Shown here in pieces: positions 1-10,404 of a stretch of 64,000 nt of DNA. The stretch spans positions 27,575,266 to 27,639,265 of the forward strand of contig OZ038495.1 of assembly GCA_964036315.1 (NCBI GenBank), read 5' to 3'. Source of the stretch: Acanthosepion esculentum (taxonomy: Eukaryota > Mollusca > Cephalopoda > Sepiida > Sepiidae). A model generated the notes under the pieces. The model saw nothing but the letters and a program-made list of their open reading frames with translations. It was not told the DNA's origin and did not search any database. Both the position numbers and the translations under genes were made by a program. Numbering within the stretch: the stretch's first letter is position 1; each line of letters starts with the position of its first letter.

Positions 1-700
1 TCACCCGTTTTTTTTCACGGAGTTTGAGCCTCCATTACTCGGCTTCGAGATTCTAATTTCAATTACTATACCAGCGCTTTTAACCACAAGGCTATTCCCT
101 GAATGTTACCCGGATCGAGAGACACCTGAAGAAAATCACATTATATCGATTACTACTATTTCTTCTTTGCTGGATGTGATAGTTACATACGTCAGTGTTT
201 TACAAGAAGACTCATTCTTACAAAACACTGACACTTAATAGGCGATATATAAATAAAGATAAATTTCTAGTTTGATATATCAATGAAGATTAATTCAATA
301 TTACGAATGTTACTTTTCGGAAAAGATTAAGCCCACCTGTATTGAAAGATTGCTGCTACACGACTCTTACACGATATACGAATCAAATTCTACTTGTTAA
401 ATCCATCCCACTCGCTTATTATAAATAGGTGTTCAAAATCAATTACGTTCCTAGGTTTCTGAAAATTATTAAAAGCTGTCTTCAGATTTGCATGTTTTTA
501 TTTCACTAATATAAAATTCTTACTTAATGCTACAAGATGAAACCTGGCTTACACCTTAAGAAAGTCCCGTATTGCAAATTAATTTTTCTTAGGAAATAAA
601 TATGCTTGCATGTTTATAGCAAATACCTATTTTTTTCTGACAATTCCAATAGTAATTCTTGATTGAAAATTTGCTTGAATTCAAAGAGAGTATTTCTTTC
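1..700. other. intergenic, no gene seen
   Basis: AT-rich sequence without a supported reading frame. The only structure noticed is an 11-bp perfect inverted repeat (gtcagtgtttt at about 192 and aaaacactgac at about 221) around an 18-nt loop. Nothing ties it to a gene. Confidence 0.5.
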
Positions 701-734
701 ATTAGTACGTTTTCAAATGTAGAAATATTTTAAA

Positions 735-1117
735 CACCTGCAAAGCTCATTGCCTGATATGAGTTAGCGGCTGTTTTAAGTTCTTTTATTAAAAAGGATA
801 TATCTGACAGTATCTGTCGATATCTCTGAGATGAGGTATTATGATTATTTACATTATTTACCTTATTCGGACTGTTCTCCGCATCTTCATTCTTTTGGCC
901 GTTGTACCCTCCGGCCTTCTTCGGGTGATTGGAATTTCGAACCGAATCCTTTATTTCGTTCAAAGGAGTAGATTATTCTAGTTCCACGAACCATGCCTCT
1001 TCTGGATGTCTCAGTTATTCCCCTTTAACTCAAGTCTACTGGGCCATGTGTCCTTGAGAACATATGGCCCAGTAGATAAAGACGTTGTTTAGATCCACTG
1101 GCTAGACTGGATCTCAC
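735..1117 (-). repeat. tRNA-derived SINE copy, family R1 (body antisense, head inverted)
   Basis: The body (735-1045) is the reverse complement of the copies at 39831-40082 and 53054-53330. At 1034-1075 the box-A-like head (tggcccagtag) occurs in both orientations and forms a hairpin with 12-bp arms (ctactgggccat and atggcccagtag). The antisense body holds a decayed hammerhead-like motif at 898-924. It lies just downstream of the Gypsy relic. The family is inferred from the shared box-A-like head and from sequence shared across six loci in this window. Confidence 0.65.
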
Positions 1118-2490
1118 GTCCTCGATTTGAAGGAAGCAGTCTCATGAAGTCTATACTCAATCTTTCAAAGTGTTGAGTGGCGTTGATTAGTTTGCCTCCT
1201 CCTCTCATAAATCTTGGCTTTTCTTCGGCACACGCATTACATTTGTCAGTTATTCTCTTTACTTCCTCTGTTGAGTAGAGCAAATTTCTCGAGCTGATAA
1301 AGTTCATCATTCTTGATAGTCTAGAATGACATTATCATGTAATTCTTTAACGTCGATATTTACGACATAAATGCAATGTAATTGGTGTAATGGAATAAAC
1401 TGCCATCCACATGAGTGTCGGCACTATAGGTGGTAACCACGTATAAGTATCCGTTAGGACAGTGGGCAGGGGAATCGAGCTGGGATCTGCGAGAACTAGC
1501 GGCCTTCCGATAACAGCACGCACACAACTGTACTGACTTGCGACGACCGTGAGCATAACTATTACTTACTTGCTTGTTGTACTGGTTTCTACAATAAACC
1601 TGTGTTTGTCCATTCCATATTCCTATTAACACGGAATATAACAGTACTCTTGTTAACGTAACTGGTTATGCGTTTTTGATACCCGGTCAATATCTGATAC
1701 CATATTTGTAAGTGGAAAGCCCAATTCGCCAGCGATTAAATTTGTCGTTTTTAGTTTTCGAAGCTTTATGCTTAACGAAGATGTAGAATAAAGCTTTTTT
1801 TTGTTCCTTGACAAAAATAAAATATTTACATTTTAAGTAATGACTTTCTGATTTCCTGAATGCTTTGATGATCGCGTTAGCTTCTTTCTCTACTGGAGAG
1901 TGGTTTCGTTCAAAGGAGTTTAGAATTCTGGACCAGAATTGAACAGGCCTACCTCCTTGATTAACATCGCAGCCAATCTCACGTAGTTACAATTTCATCA
2001 GTTTCATTTTCAAGTTTTTTTTGTCATCTAGAGTGGGTACTACAGCTCTTTCCAATACCCTTTTCAAATATTCAAAGTAATCGTTTATTTTATCAGGTAG
2101 GGGAAATATAGTGTTAATTAGTGCTTGAATTTTTGGTGAATAGTTTGGGATCCAATGACTGTAGTAAGCGAAAATTACGACGATTCTTCTCTGAGATTTT
2201 AGATTGACCTGAGGAAGGAATACTCACAGAGGTCTCATCCGTTCGGGTTCGAGTCTAACGGCGCCTTTTCTTATTCCATAGCACATAAATTTTATTTTCG
2301 TTACTCTGTCGACAAACTTGCTGTCATTTAAGGAATCAGTTCTTTGAATCTTGCAAGTAATTGACATTTTCTCTTTCATTAATACCATAAATAGTCGCAA
2401 ATGATCCCTTTAGGACTTTGCTTTCAATTTTTACATCCAAAATTCTTTGAAAACCAGTCTCTATTTGTGATTCCCAAACAGAAAGTTGTA
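1089..2490 (-). pseudogene. Ty3/Gypsy-type pol relic (RT end, RNase H, integrase zinc region)
   Basis: Read on the minus strand, three pieces lie in the order of a Gypsy pol. About 2490-2024 gives the end of reverse transcriptase and the connection (EPERMRPL, then SQRRIVVIFAYYSHWIPNYS). About 1960-1850 gives RNase H-like sequence (WSRILNSFERNHSPVEKEA). 1310-1089 gives the integrase zinc-binding region (RNLLYSTEEVKRITDKC, then CAEEKPRF) with a CxxC pair, followed by FERLSIDF. These are established landmarks of Gypsy polyproteins. Frames change several times, stops are present, the catalytic YxDD block is not found, and the stretch between RNase H and integrase (1320-1840) is unrecognisable. 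No LTRs are seen around it. I infer a dead internal fragment. Confidence 0.75.
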
Positions 2491-2807
2491 TTATCTACTG
2501 AGTTGATAAAGTTGCAATATGTTTTTTGCAAGTGAAAATTCTCCTTAGAAAACAGATTTGAATAAATAAATAAATAAAATCAGCTTTAAATCTGTGAAAA
2601 TATGCATGAAATTCTGGCATATTAAAAACCAAAGTACGCACACATTTATTGGATACTGTCACTTATTTCGTCTCTCTCTCTCTCTCAGTCACACACAGAG
2701 ACAGATACACACTCACACCAAAGGAGGTGATGAAAAGCTATTGGCCTACCTCTGAGCTCTTTCTAAAAATAATTCTGATGCGTGGCCACTTTTTGGGGAA
2801 CACCCGA

Positions 2808-2856
<49 letters not shown>
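2808..2856. repeat. (TA)n microsatellite
   Basis: Uninterrupted TA dinucleotides that directly abut the 5' truncation point of the PLE at 2857. Confidence 0.95.
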
Positions 2857-2859
<3 letters not shown>

Positions 2860-4640
2860 TAAAAGAAGATATATCTAAAATAAACAATTCAGCAAATGTA
2901 TTTATCGCAGCTGACAAAACAAGAAATTTATACAAACTAAGTCCTCCTACGCACAATAAATTACTCAAGAACAACATAACCAAAACATACAAAAAGGCAC
3001 CTAAAACAATAGAACACGATATCAATAAAGAAGCTAAAGAAATCGCCCAAGAATTAGACCTAGATGACCGAATAAGTTGCGTCAGCTAGGCGCAAGACTT
3101 TATCACACTAAAAGACCACAAAGAGAATTTCAAAACCAACCCTGCATGCACTCATAAACCCAGCCAGAAGCGAACTAGGTAAAATAAGTAAAACGATACT
3201 AGAAAGAATTAATTCTGAACTTAGGAAGAAGTTAGGAGTAAACCAGTGGAAAAACACAAAAGCAAATATTGACTGGTTCCACAGCATAAATAACAAACAA
3301 AATTGCCACTTCCTACAATTAGACATAAAAGAATTTTACCCATTCATAACAGAACGTACGTTAGATAAGGCCATCAACTTAGCTCAGGAACAAATAATAA
3401 TAAAACCAAACGAAATCGACATCATTAAGCACTCCCGTAAATCATTACTATTTCACCATGAAAAAGCATGGATAAAGAAAGATGGAATATTCAACACTAC
3501 AATGGGAAGCTTTGACGGTGCAGGCATGCGAAATCGTAGGTATTTGCTTACTACACGAAGAAAAATAATAGATAGAAATGACACGGGACTCTACAGGGAC
3601 GACGGTCTCATAATCTTAAGAAACTGTAACAAACAAAACACAGACAAAATTAGAAAAGCAATAACGGATTCGACATAGATATAAAAACTAACCTAAACGA
3701 AGTAGATTTTCTAGATGTTACCTCAACCTAGGAAAAGGCGCATACAAACCATACAGAAAACCTAATGATAAACCACTCTATATACACACATCTTCCAACC
3801 ACCCACCTTCTATAATCAAACAGATACCAAAATCAATTAACCGCAGGCTTTCCGACAATTCCTTCAATGAATCTATATTTAACAAAGCTAAGAAAAATAC
3901 GAAACAGCCCTAAAAGATAGCGGATTCCCAGCAATACTCACATACTCACCACAGAACACAAAAAAGGCCAACAGGAAAACAAATATCATATGGTTCAACC
4001 CACCGTACAGCAAAAACGTAAAAACAAACGTAGGAAAATATTCTTCAAACTTTTACACAAACACTACCCGGAGTCAAGCACCCTACACAAAATACTCAAC
4101 AAAAACACAGTAAGAATCAGCTACAGTTGCACCAAGAACATGGCAGAAATAATAAAATAGCACAACAGGAAACTTATCAACAAACCACACGAACGAATTA
4201 AACCCACGTGCAACTGCAGAATAAAGAACGAATGTCCCTTAAACGGCAATTGTTTACAATACAACGTAATATACCAAGCCATGATAAAATCACCAGATAA
4301 TGAAGAAAAAGTATACATAGGAGTAACTCAAGGACCCTGCAAACAAAGAATTTATGTACACAAAACATCTTTCACAAATACTAAATATGCGAACAGCATA
4401 ATGCTTTCTAAGTATAACTGGGAAATTAAAAACAAAACGCACACCACACCTAAAATATCTTGAAAAATAAGGAAAAGACCACCAGCCTACAACAACCAAT
4501 CAAAAACTTGCAAACTTTTCTTGCAGGAAAAAATATCTATCATTACCTTCCTAGACCAAAATAAATTATTAATAAAAGATCCGAGCTCATCTCAAAATGC
4601 AGACATGAAAACAAATTTTTACTACGTTACTTAAAAATTG
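2857..4640 (+). pseudogene. Penelope-like element ORF, lineage I (RT plus GIY-YIG), decayed
   Basis: The order of a Penelope-like retroelement protein is readable across several frames. The N-terminal part of the RT (FIAADKTRNLYKLS) is at about 2900. FITLKDHKENF is at 3090 and the palm motif A LQLDIKEFYPF at 3318. Motif B TMGSFDGAG is at 3500 and motif C GLYRDDGLIIL at 3590. FLDVT and the SNHPPSIIKQIPKSINRR block are at 3700-3850. The GIY-YIG endonuclease VYIGVTQGP ... SKYNWEIKNK is at 4311-4430, with C-terminal sequence to about 4635. RT copies RNA and GIY-YIG nicks the target in this family. Frameshifts occur near 3080, 3150, 3680 and 3890. The N-terminus is lost at the (TA)n tract. The YRDD and YIG residues survive, but the gene cannot be translated as one protein. 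Confidence 0.85.
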
Positions 4641-5398
4641 AAAACGGAAAAAATAAATAAATACATAAATAAAGAAAATGACAATAAAATAAGCAAAATA
4701 AATTAATCCAAACAAATTACCAAATCACACGTGTTAGAATTGACAAAATAGAATAAAAAATAAGAAACAAAATCAATAAATAAAGAACAAATTAGCAAAA
4801 TATTATGAACAAAATTTAGACTATAAAAATCAAACCAAAAATCGAACGAAAAAAAGCTATAACTGTTATATAACGATCAAAAAAATGATTAAAAAAAATA
4901 TACTACGTTACTTAAAAATCGAAAACAAAAAGAGAAAATATACAGTGTAACAAATAATTAATAACAAGTAAAATAAATTGATCTAAATACATCCAAATAT
5001 ATAAATGAACTAACAACGGATATCGATAAACTAGCCGTTAGAAAAAACAAATAAAGATAATCAATAAATACATGAAGTAATAAACAAATTAAAAACTGTT
5101 CCAGCCAAAATAATAGTTAGAGCAAACTACAACAACCATCCCCAAAATTGAACAAATAGCTTTAATTATCTTCACAAACAAAAACTATTAAATAAGCTAT
5201 ATAAACAATTTTTACTACGTTAATAAAAACACCGATCAAAATAAAAATAAATAAATATGTAAGATAAGAAAAAACAAAAACAAAAAACAAGCAAAATAAT
5301 TAAACCAAAATAAATAAATAAACAAATAAACGACTTCTGGTAAAATAACCGCCAAAATAGACTACGGACAATGCACCACTGACCGAGAAAAATAACAG
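4600..5398 (+). repeat. A-rich PLE 3' region with recurring block
   Basis: Very A-rich sequence downstream of the GIY-YIG domain. The block tactacgtta recurs at about 4620, 4899 and 5213, followed each time by similar aaaataaataaata-type sequence. This looks like a diverged tandem repeat of about 300 bp. A further copy of the last repeat lies at 8470. No coding frame is supported here. Confidence 0.6.
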
Positions 5399-5452
5399 CA
5401 CTCGTGGCCAACGATTGCATCTAGCATGAAACTAGACTGTTGCCTCTAAGTG
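5399..5452 (+). ncRNA. hammerhead-like motif, family B, degenerate copy
   Basis: The layout is that of a type I hammerhead: cac/gtg distal stem I, a core-1 position reading CCAACGA instead of CTGANGA, stem II TGC/GCA, GAAA, and a stem III region ending in TGTT. Core 1 carries two substitutions and stem III has gained bases. This copy is probably inactive. It lies in the 3' region of the lineage I PLE and in the same orientation. The better copy is at 50209-50250. Confidence 0.45.
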
Positions 5453-5547
5453 TTGAATTCTATGTTCACTTTTATATTTACACACACTCTATCTCTGATA
5501 TTGAGAACTTTATCCCATAAATATAGCACATCTTAAGACTATATTTC

Positions 5548-5550
<3 letters not shown>

Positions 5551-5610
<60 letters not shown>

Positions 5611-5625
5611 CTGTGTAATTATATA

Positions 5626-5665
<40 letters not shown>

Positions 5666-5722
5666 CTTTGAATATACGCTCTTTATACACGCATATATAA
5701 ATATATATATATTAAAAATAAA
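5551..5722. repeat. (TA)n microsatellites, interrupted
   Basis: Two long TA runs separated by a short unique segment (gtatgtctgtgtaatt), followed by a third imperfect run up to the GIY-YIG reading frame. Confidence 0.9.
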
Positions 5723-5730
5723 ATAATTGT

Positions 5731-6111
5731 ATGACTAGTTCTGTAATTTATCTTAGTACAATCTCAACACTAGAAAATCCAAATTTAAAGAAATTTTACA
5801 TTGGTAGTGCCATGAAACCATTCAAGGAACGTTGGCGGGGGCATATGCAATCTTTTAATAACAGTAACTATAAGTATATGACTTCATTATCCAAGTATTT
5901 TTGGTGTCTAAAAGAAAAGAATAAAACACCTACGGTTAAATGGAAATTGATTAAGAAAGCACGGACATGTAACTCCCTATATGCCCCGTGTTACTTATGT
6001 CTTAATGAAAAATTTGAAATAATTAGATTTAAAAATAAGACTGATCTCTTAAATCAAAGATATGAACTAACAGTTAATTTTAAACACCGTTATAAATTTA
6101 ACTTATTATAG
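5731..6111 (+). CDS. GIY-YIG endonuclease domain, orphan C-terminus of a Penelope-like element
   Basis: A 126-codon open frame matches a complete PLE GIY-YIG endonuclease domain. It has VIYLST at the GIY position, KKFYIGSA (YIG), the FKERW arginine, SLSKYFWCLK, a CYLC pair, EKFEIIRF with the expected glutamate, and LLNQRYEL with the expected asparagine. Such domains make the target-site nick during PLE retrotransposition. No RT is attached, because the frame opens directly after (TA)n sequence. It is therefore a 5'-truncated element fragment rather than a gene with its own promoter. All the residues expected for catalysis seem present and the frame is uninterrupted, unlike nearly every other PLE piece here. 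A partial copy (start only) lies at about 8970-9040. Confidence 0.7.
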   Translation: MTSSVIYLSTISTLENPNLKKFYIGSAMKPFKERWRGHMQSFNNSNYKYMTSLSKYFWCLKEKNKTPTVKWKLIKKARTCNSLYAPCYLCLNEKFEIIRFKNKTDLLNQRYELTVNFKHRYKFNLL

Positions 6112-6287
6112 GGGTCGTATACTTTCAATGATAATGATATGTCACTGTAAGTTTAATAAATTATTACTTTTATAACCTGATGGTCATCCTGTCGATATAA
6201 ATGTGTATTGTGTACCTACACAGTGGTATCCATGTCTGTATATGTGTCTATGTATTTGTGCGTATGAATGTGTGTTTGTACTGCTGG

Positions 6288-6730
6288 ATTTTATGTATAT
6301 ATATATATATGTATGTGTATATGTGTATATATATATATATATGTATATATATGTATATGTATATATATGTATGTGTATGTATATATATGTGTGTATATAT
6401 GTATATATATATAAAGTAAGGAGGTAAAAGGGTAAAAGGAAGAGAGTTTTAAAATATTGGTGTATATGTATGTATATGTATATTTATATATATCAAGCTG
6501 TATTGTGTATCTATGTATATATTTGCGTATATTTCTGTATGTATGAATATGTTTATATATGTATATTAGGATACATGTATATGGGTGTGTGTATGTATAT
6601 GGATATATGTTTATGTATGTATAGGTATGTACGTTTATATATATATATGGTTGATTTTTTCTGTATTTTAGTATATTTACGTATATATCTGTACTTGTTA
6701 TTATAGGTATGTATGTGTATGTGTATATAT
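6288..6730. repeat. compound (TA)n/(TATG)n microsatellite
   Basis: TA runs mixed with TG and TATG units. The stretch 6414-6620 is repeated almost exactly at 8100-8306. Open frames rich in Tyr, Ile, Val and Cys here are products of the repeat. Confidence 0.85.
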
Positions 6731-7068
6731 ACACATACATACCAGCCAGGGAACACTCAGTATTCCATCTCAGGGTGTTGGAGACTCTGTACATCAGGTC
6801 CAGGCGACCGTCTCTTTGCAAACAAAGGGTCTGTTTGCTTGGGCTTGCTGTGCTGTGTCTCTAGCGTCTTTGGTGGTATTACTTTTATTATATATATATA
6901 TACACTTTTTTCTTCTCTTTCTTCCCTGCCCATTCATTCATGTCATCCATAACAGATATTTTCTTCATAATTTCTATTCCCCGTTAACTGGTGTTTTTAT
7001 TTTAAATCTATCATGGCCTTTAATAAAAAAATGTTTTTTATGCCTTGATACGCTTCTGTACCGTTGCA

Positions 7069-7070
<2 letters not shown>

Positions 7071-7163
<93 letters not shown>
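7071..7163. repeat. (TA)n microsatellite
   Basis: About 93 bp of uninterrupted TA. Confidence 0.95.
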
Positions 7164-7164
<1 letters not shown>

Positions 7165-7165
<1 letters not shown>

Positions 7166-7991
7166 TGTACTCCGGTCATTCTCTGGAATGAAACCTTCAT
7201 GTTCTTTGTCAGAAGAAAGTGAGGTGAGGAAGACAGGTGACGCTGTATTGACATTTCTGTGAAAAGTATTTTGGCATCAGATGACATACTAAATCGTTAT
7301 ATTTAGCCAATAACGTGGATTTGAAAAATGTATTTAGATTTTTCTTTTACAGATAATGAATATATTCAAAATTTCCGTTTCCTGGACGAAAAGCTACCTT
7401 ATATAATGCAAGCATTTAATATTATTATAGTTGCTTCAGGGAATTGAGGATCTGTCTGCATCGATTATTCATTAACTTATTCAAACAAAACTTCGTCGTA
7501 TCTGAAAAGTATTGTCAAGAAAGTAAGAATGGCAAACTTTCGCATACGTTTCCAGTTCATTGATTGAATAATATTTTTAGTCAGTTTTCACTGGTTTCTT
7601 TTTGCCGTTAGACCTGCTTTGCTATAGTCAACCATTACCGTTGTCACTTTCATAGCTCTATATGAATTCAAAATATCTCTGCTATTTTCCTCACATATTT
7701 GTAGAATAGTTGTGATCGGTGTTAAGAAAAGTAATATTAACAATGGGTTTGCGAATATTTGTTGACAAGAAAATCTTTGAATGCTAATGAAATATAGTAT
7801 TTCCATCACTTGTGTAGGGAGGTAAAAGTACATTTAAGTTAATTACGATAATGTTTATGACATTCGGTAGCATACCCGGTTATTTTGTATAGATTCAAAT
7901 CTATTATGTTGATTATATATGCCAAGCCTGAATATATGACTGATTGACGCCATGTTGAGTAATCTGTTGTTCCAGTAAAGCAATAGTTGCA

Positions 7992-7997
<6 letters not shown>
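7165..7997. other. no gene seen
   Basis: Unremarkable AT-rich sequence. 7806-7837 and 7948-8000 are reused in the mosaic downstream (direct at 8309, inverted at 9079). Confidence 0.5.

Positions 7998-8056
<59 letters not shown>
7998..8056. repeat. (TA)n microsatellite
   Basis: Uninterrupted TA run. Confidence 0.95.
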
Positions 8057-8059
<3 letters not shown>

Positions 8060-8656
8060 TAAATCCTAAAATATACGGAAAAAATTCCACAATTATTATA
8101 AAGTAAGGAGGTAAAAGGGTAAAAGGAAGAGAGTTTTAAAATATTGGTGTATATGTATGTATATGTATATTTATATATATCAAGCTGTATTGTGTATCTA
8201 TGTATATATTTGCGTATATTTCTGTATGTATGAATATGTTTATATATGTATATTAGGATACATGTATATGAGTGTGTGTATGTATATGGAAATATGTTTA
8301 TGTATTTGTAAACACTTGTGTAGGGAGGTAAAAGTACATTTACAAATTAAAAACTGCTCCAGCCAAAATAATAGTTAGAGCAAACTACAACAACCAACCC
8401 CAAAATTGAACAAATAGCTTTAATTATCTTCACAAACAAAAACTATTAAATAAGCTATATAAACAATTTTTACTACGTTAATAACAACACCGATCAAAAT
8501 AAAAATAAATAAATATGTAAAATAAGAAAAAACAAAAACAAAAAACAAGCAAAATAATTTAACCAAAATAAATAAATAAACAAATAAACGACTTCAGGTA
8601 AAATAACCGCCAAAATAGACTACGGACAATGCACCACTGACCGAGAAAAATAACAG

Positions 8657-8709
8657 CACTCGTGGCCAACGATTGCATCTAGCATGAAACAGACTGTTGC
8701 CTCTAAGTG
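8657..8709 (+). ncRNA. hammerhead-like motif, family B, degenerate copy
   Basis: This is a copy of the motif at 5399. Core 1 reads CCAACGA, but GAAA and the 3-bp stem III (ACA/TGT, loop GAC) are intact, followed by T at the cleavage position. The core 1 changes predict little or no activity. Confidence 0.45.
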
Positions 8710-8812
8710 TTGACTTCTATGTTCACTTTTATATTTACACACACTCTATCTCTGATATTGAGAACTTTATCCCATAAATATAGCACATCTTAAGACTATA
8801 TTTCTTCATATA

Positions 8813-8813
8813 T

Positions 8814-8872
<59 letters not shown>
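8813..8872. repeat. (TA)n microsatellite with TATG interruptions
   Basis: TA run in the copied patch. Its length differs from the run at 5551, as expected for microsatellites. Confidence 0.9.
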
Positions 8873-8877
<5 letters not shown>

Positions 8878-9053
8878 CTGTGTAATTATATACATATATA
8901 TATATATACTTTGAATATACGCTCTTTATACACGCATATATAAATATATATATATATTAAAAATAAAATAATTGTATGACTAGTTCTGTAATTTATCTTA
9001 GTACAATCTCAACACTAGAAAATCCAAATTTAAAGAAATTGGGTTCCCTCGAT

Positions 9054-9084
<31 letters not shown>

Positions 9085-9195
9085 TGCAACTATTGCTTTA
9101 CTGGAACAACAGATTACTCAACATGGCGTCAATTATTCGGATTAATAGTCAGCCGTACGTAGTTTTCCAATGCCTTCTCTAGAAATACTTACATT

Positions 9196-9790
9196 TTATA
9201 TGTCATCCACATATATATAATTACACATATATATAAAATCTATTAGCACATTAAATTAATTTCAAACACAATCATATATAAGCACCCCTTTACGAAACCA
9301 TCAACTAAAAATACCAAATAAATAAACAGCAAAAAGACTGTAACTAGAACAGTTTTAACAAATAGTAATAAAAACAACAGTGCCTGAGAAAAAAAGGCTA
9401 TTGTAGCCAGGCAAAAATCCCCTAATCCAACCTTACACGACTCCAAAAATTTGAAATATAATGAACATTCATACATTAAACGAAAGAAAAAAAAAACAGA
9501 TATCACCTCCATTTCCAACCTATAAATGAGTAAAATATTTCTTCAGTTAGTTATTCTAAACATCGCTTGAGAATGAAACTGTGCTCCAAATTTTAGGTTT
9601 AATATTGAAATTAAACTTTATGACTTGTGTCAGTTTTGAAACAGTAATTTCTGTGTCGCGATGGAATCATGTTTTTTAAAATAATTAATTATAGTTTTAA
9701 GCTCTACTTTTGTATAGGGCACGGTTTTAAAAAAAATAAAAACATAAATACTAAAGAACTTTGGATCAATAATCTAACTGTTCTTTCCTA
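9196..9790. other. no gene seen
   Basis: AT-rich sequence without a supported coding frame or repeat match inside the window. Confidence 0.5.
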
Positions 9791-9819
9791 TATATAATAT
9801 ATATATATATATATATATT

Positions 9820-9873
9820 GTCATCCACAGACAGACTGTTTCGCTGTATCACAGCTCATCAGTGTGGCTAGAC
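9820..9873 (-). ncRNA. type I hammerhead ribozyme, family A, copy 1 (intact core)
   Basis: On the minus strand all core elements are present. Core 1 is CTGATGA (9856-9862). Stem II is GCTG/CAGC with loop TGATA (9843-9855). GAAA is at 9839-9842. Stem III is ACA/TGT closed by loop GTC, and the cleavage triplet is GTC with C17 at 9830. Stem I is CCACA/TGTGG (9863-9867 with 9825-9829), then a small internal loop (tag/at) and GTC/GAC. Cleavage is predicted 3' of the base complementary to 9830. The short stem III matches the hammerheads known from animal retroelements. Confidence 0.88.
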
Positions 9874-10133
9874 GTCCGGTTGCCACTGGCTAGAATAGAA
9901 AAACGGCTGAATTCGCGTCAGTCGGAAATTTTACCCTGAAGCCGTTGGCTCACGGCAGAGAAGAAGGTGAATTTAAGCGTATTTATTTTTAGATAAACAC
10001 ACAGTGACTGAGAGAACTCGATTCGATTTACCGAAGAGTCTTGCATTATAAGCCGTAATAGTCACTGTTTACAAACCCACACTTCCTCCCCACATAGCCC
10101 AACCGAAATAAGTTTTTCAGGAGCATATATATT
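9820..10133 (-). mobile_element. retrozyme-like unit 1 (314 bp, hammerhead-bearing)
   Basis: A 314-bp unit is followed head to tail by a second, highly similar unit starting at 10134. The unit holds no reading frame of note. Its recognisable content is a complete type I hammerhead motif on the minus strand at its left end. Its right end (ttttcaggagca) is followed by a short AT run and then by the next hammerhead. It sits between a (TA)n tract and the truncated second unit. Known animal and plant retrozymes are small non-coding retroelements made of tandem hammerhead-bearing units that yield RNA circles. Placing this unit among them is inference from structure. Confidence 0.75.
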
Positions 10134-10187
10134 GTCATCCACAGACAGACTGTTTCGCTGTATCACAGCTCATCAGTGTGGCTAGAC
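10134..10187 (-). ncRNA. type I hammerhead ribozyme, family A, copy 2 (intact core)
   Basis: Identical to copy 1 over the whole 54-nt motif and exactly 314 bp away. All core bases, stems I-III and the GTC cleavage triplet are retained. Cleavage at both copies would release a 314-nt RNA with ends suited to circularisation. Confidence 0.87.
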
Positions 10188-10376
10188 GTCCGGTTGCCTC
10201 TTGCTAGAATCGAAAACCGGCTGAATTCGCGTCAGTCGGAAATTTTACCCAGAAGCCGTTAGCGCACGGCAGAGAAGAAGGTGAATTTAAGCGTATTTAT
10301 TTTTAGATAAACACACAGTGACTGAGAGAACTCGATTCGATTTACTGAAGAGTCTTGCATTATAAGCCGTAATATA
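10134..10376 (-). mobile_element. retrozyme-like unit 2, truncated
   Basis: Direct repeat of unit 1 with a few substitutions (for example in 10196-10225). It lacks the last ~70 bp, being cut at a short TA run before the LINE relic. The tandem state is the dimer-like arrangement expected if multimeric RNA or circles were copied into DNA. Confidence 0.75.
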
Positions 10377-10404
10377 TATATATATGCGCACATTTTCGGA
10401 TTAA

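Larger units (their letters stand above)
8100..9195 (+). repeat. mosaic of patches copied from neighbouring sequence
   Basis: In order: 8100-8306 matches 6414-6620, 8309-8340 matches 7808-7837, 8341-9041 matches 5086-5800, 9079-9131 is the reverse complement of 7948-8000, and 9152-9195 matches 11004-11046. Identities are high throughout. The third patch carries a copy of the PLE 3' region, the family B hammerhead-like motif and the first codons of the GIY-YIG frame. Confidence 0.8.

Noticed and set aside
192..231. Hairpin as a transcription terminator or regulatory RNA
   Set aside because: No gene nearby, and the genome is eukaryotic. An isolated 11-bp inverted repeat is expected by chance or by repeat decay.
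6201..6821. Several long frames rich in Tyr and Ile on both strands
   Set aside because: They are translations of (TA)n and (TATG)n repeats. The same applies at 7000-7290, 13084-13326, 19660-20260, 50124-50363, 56890-56970 and 63366-63946.
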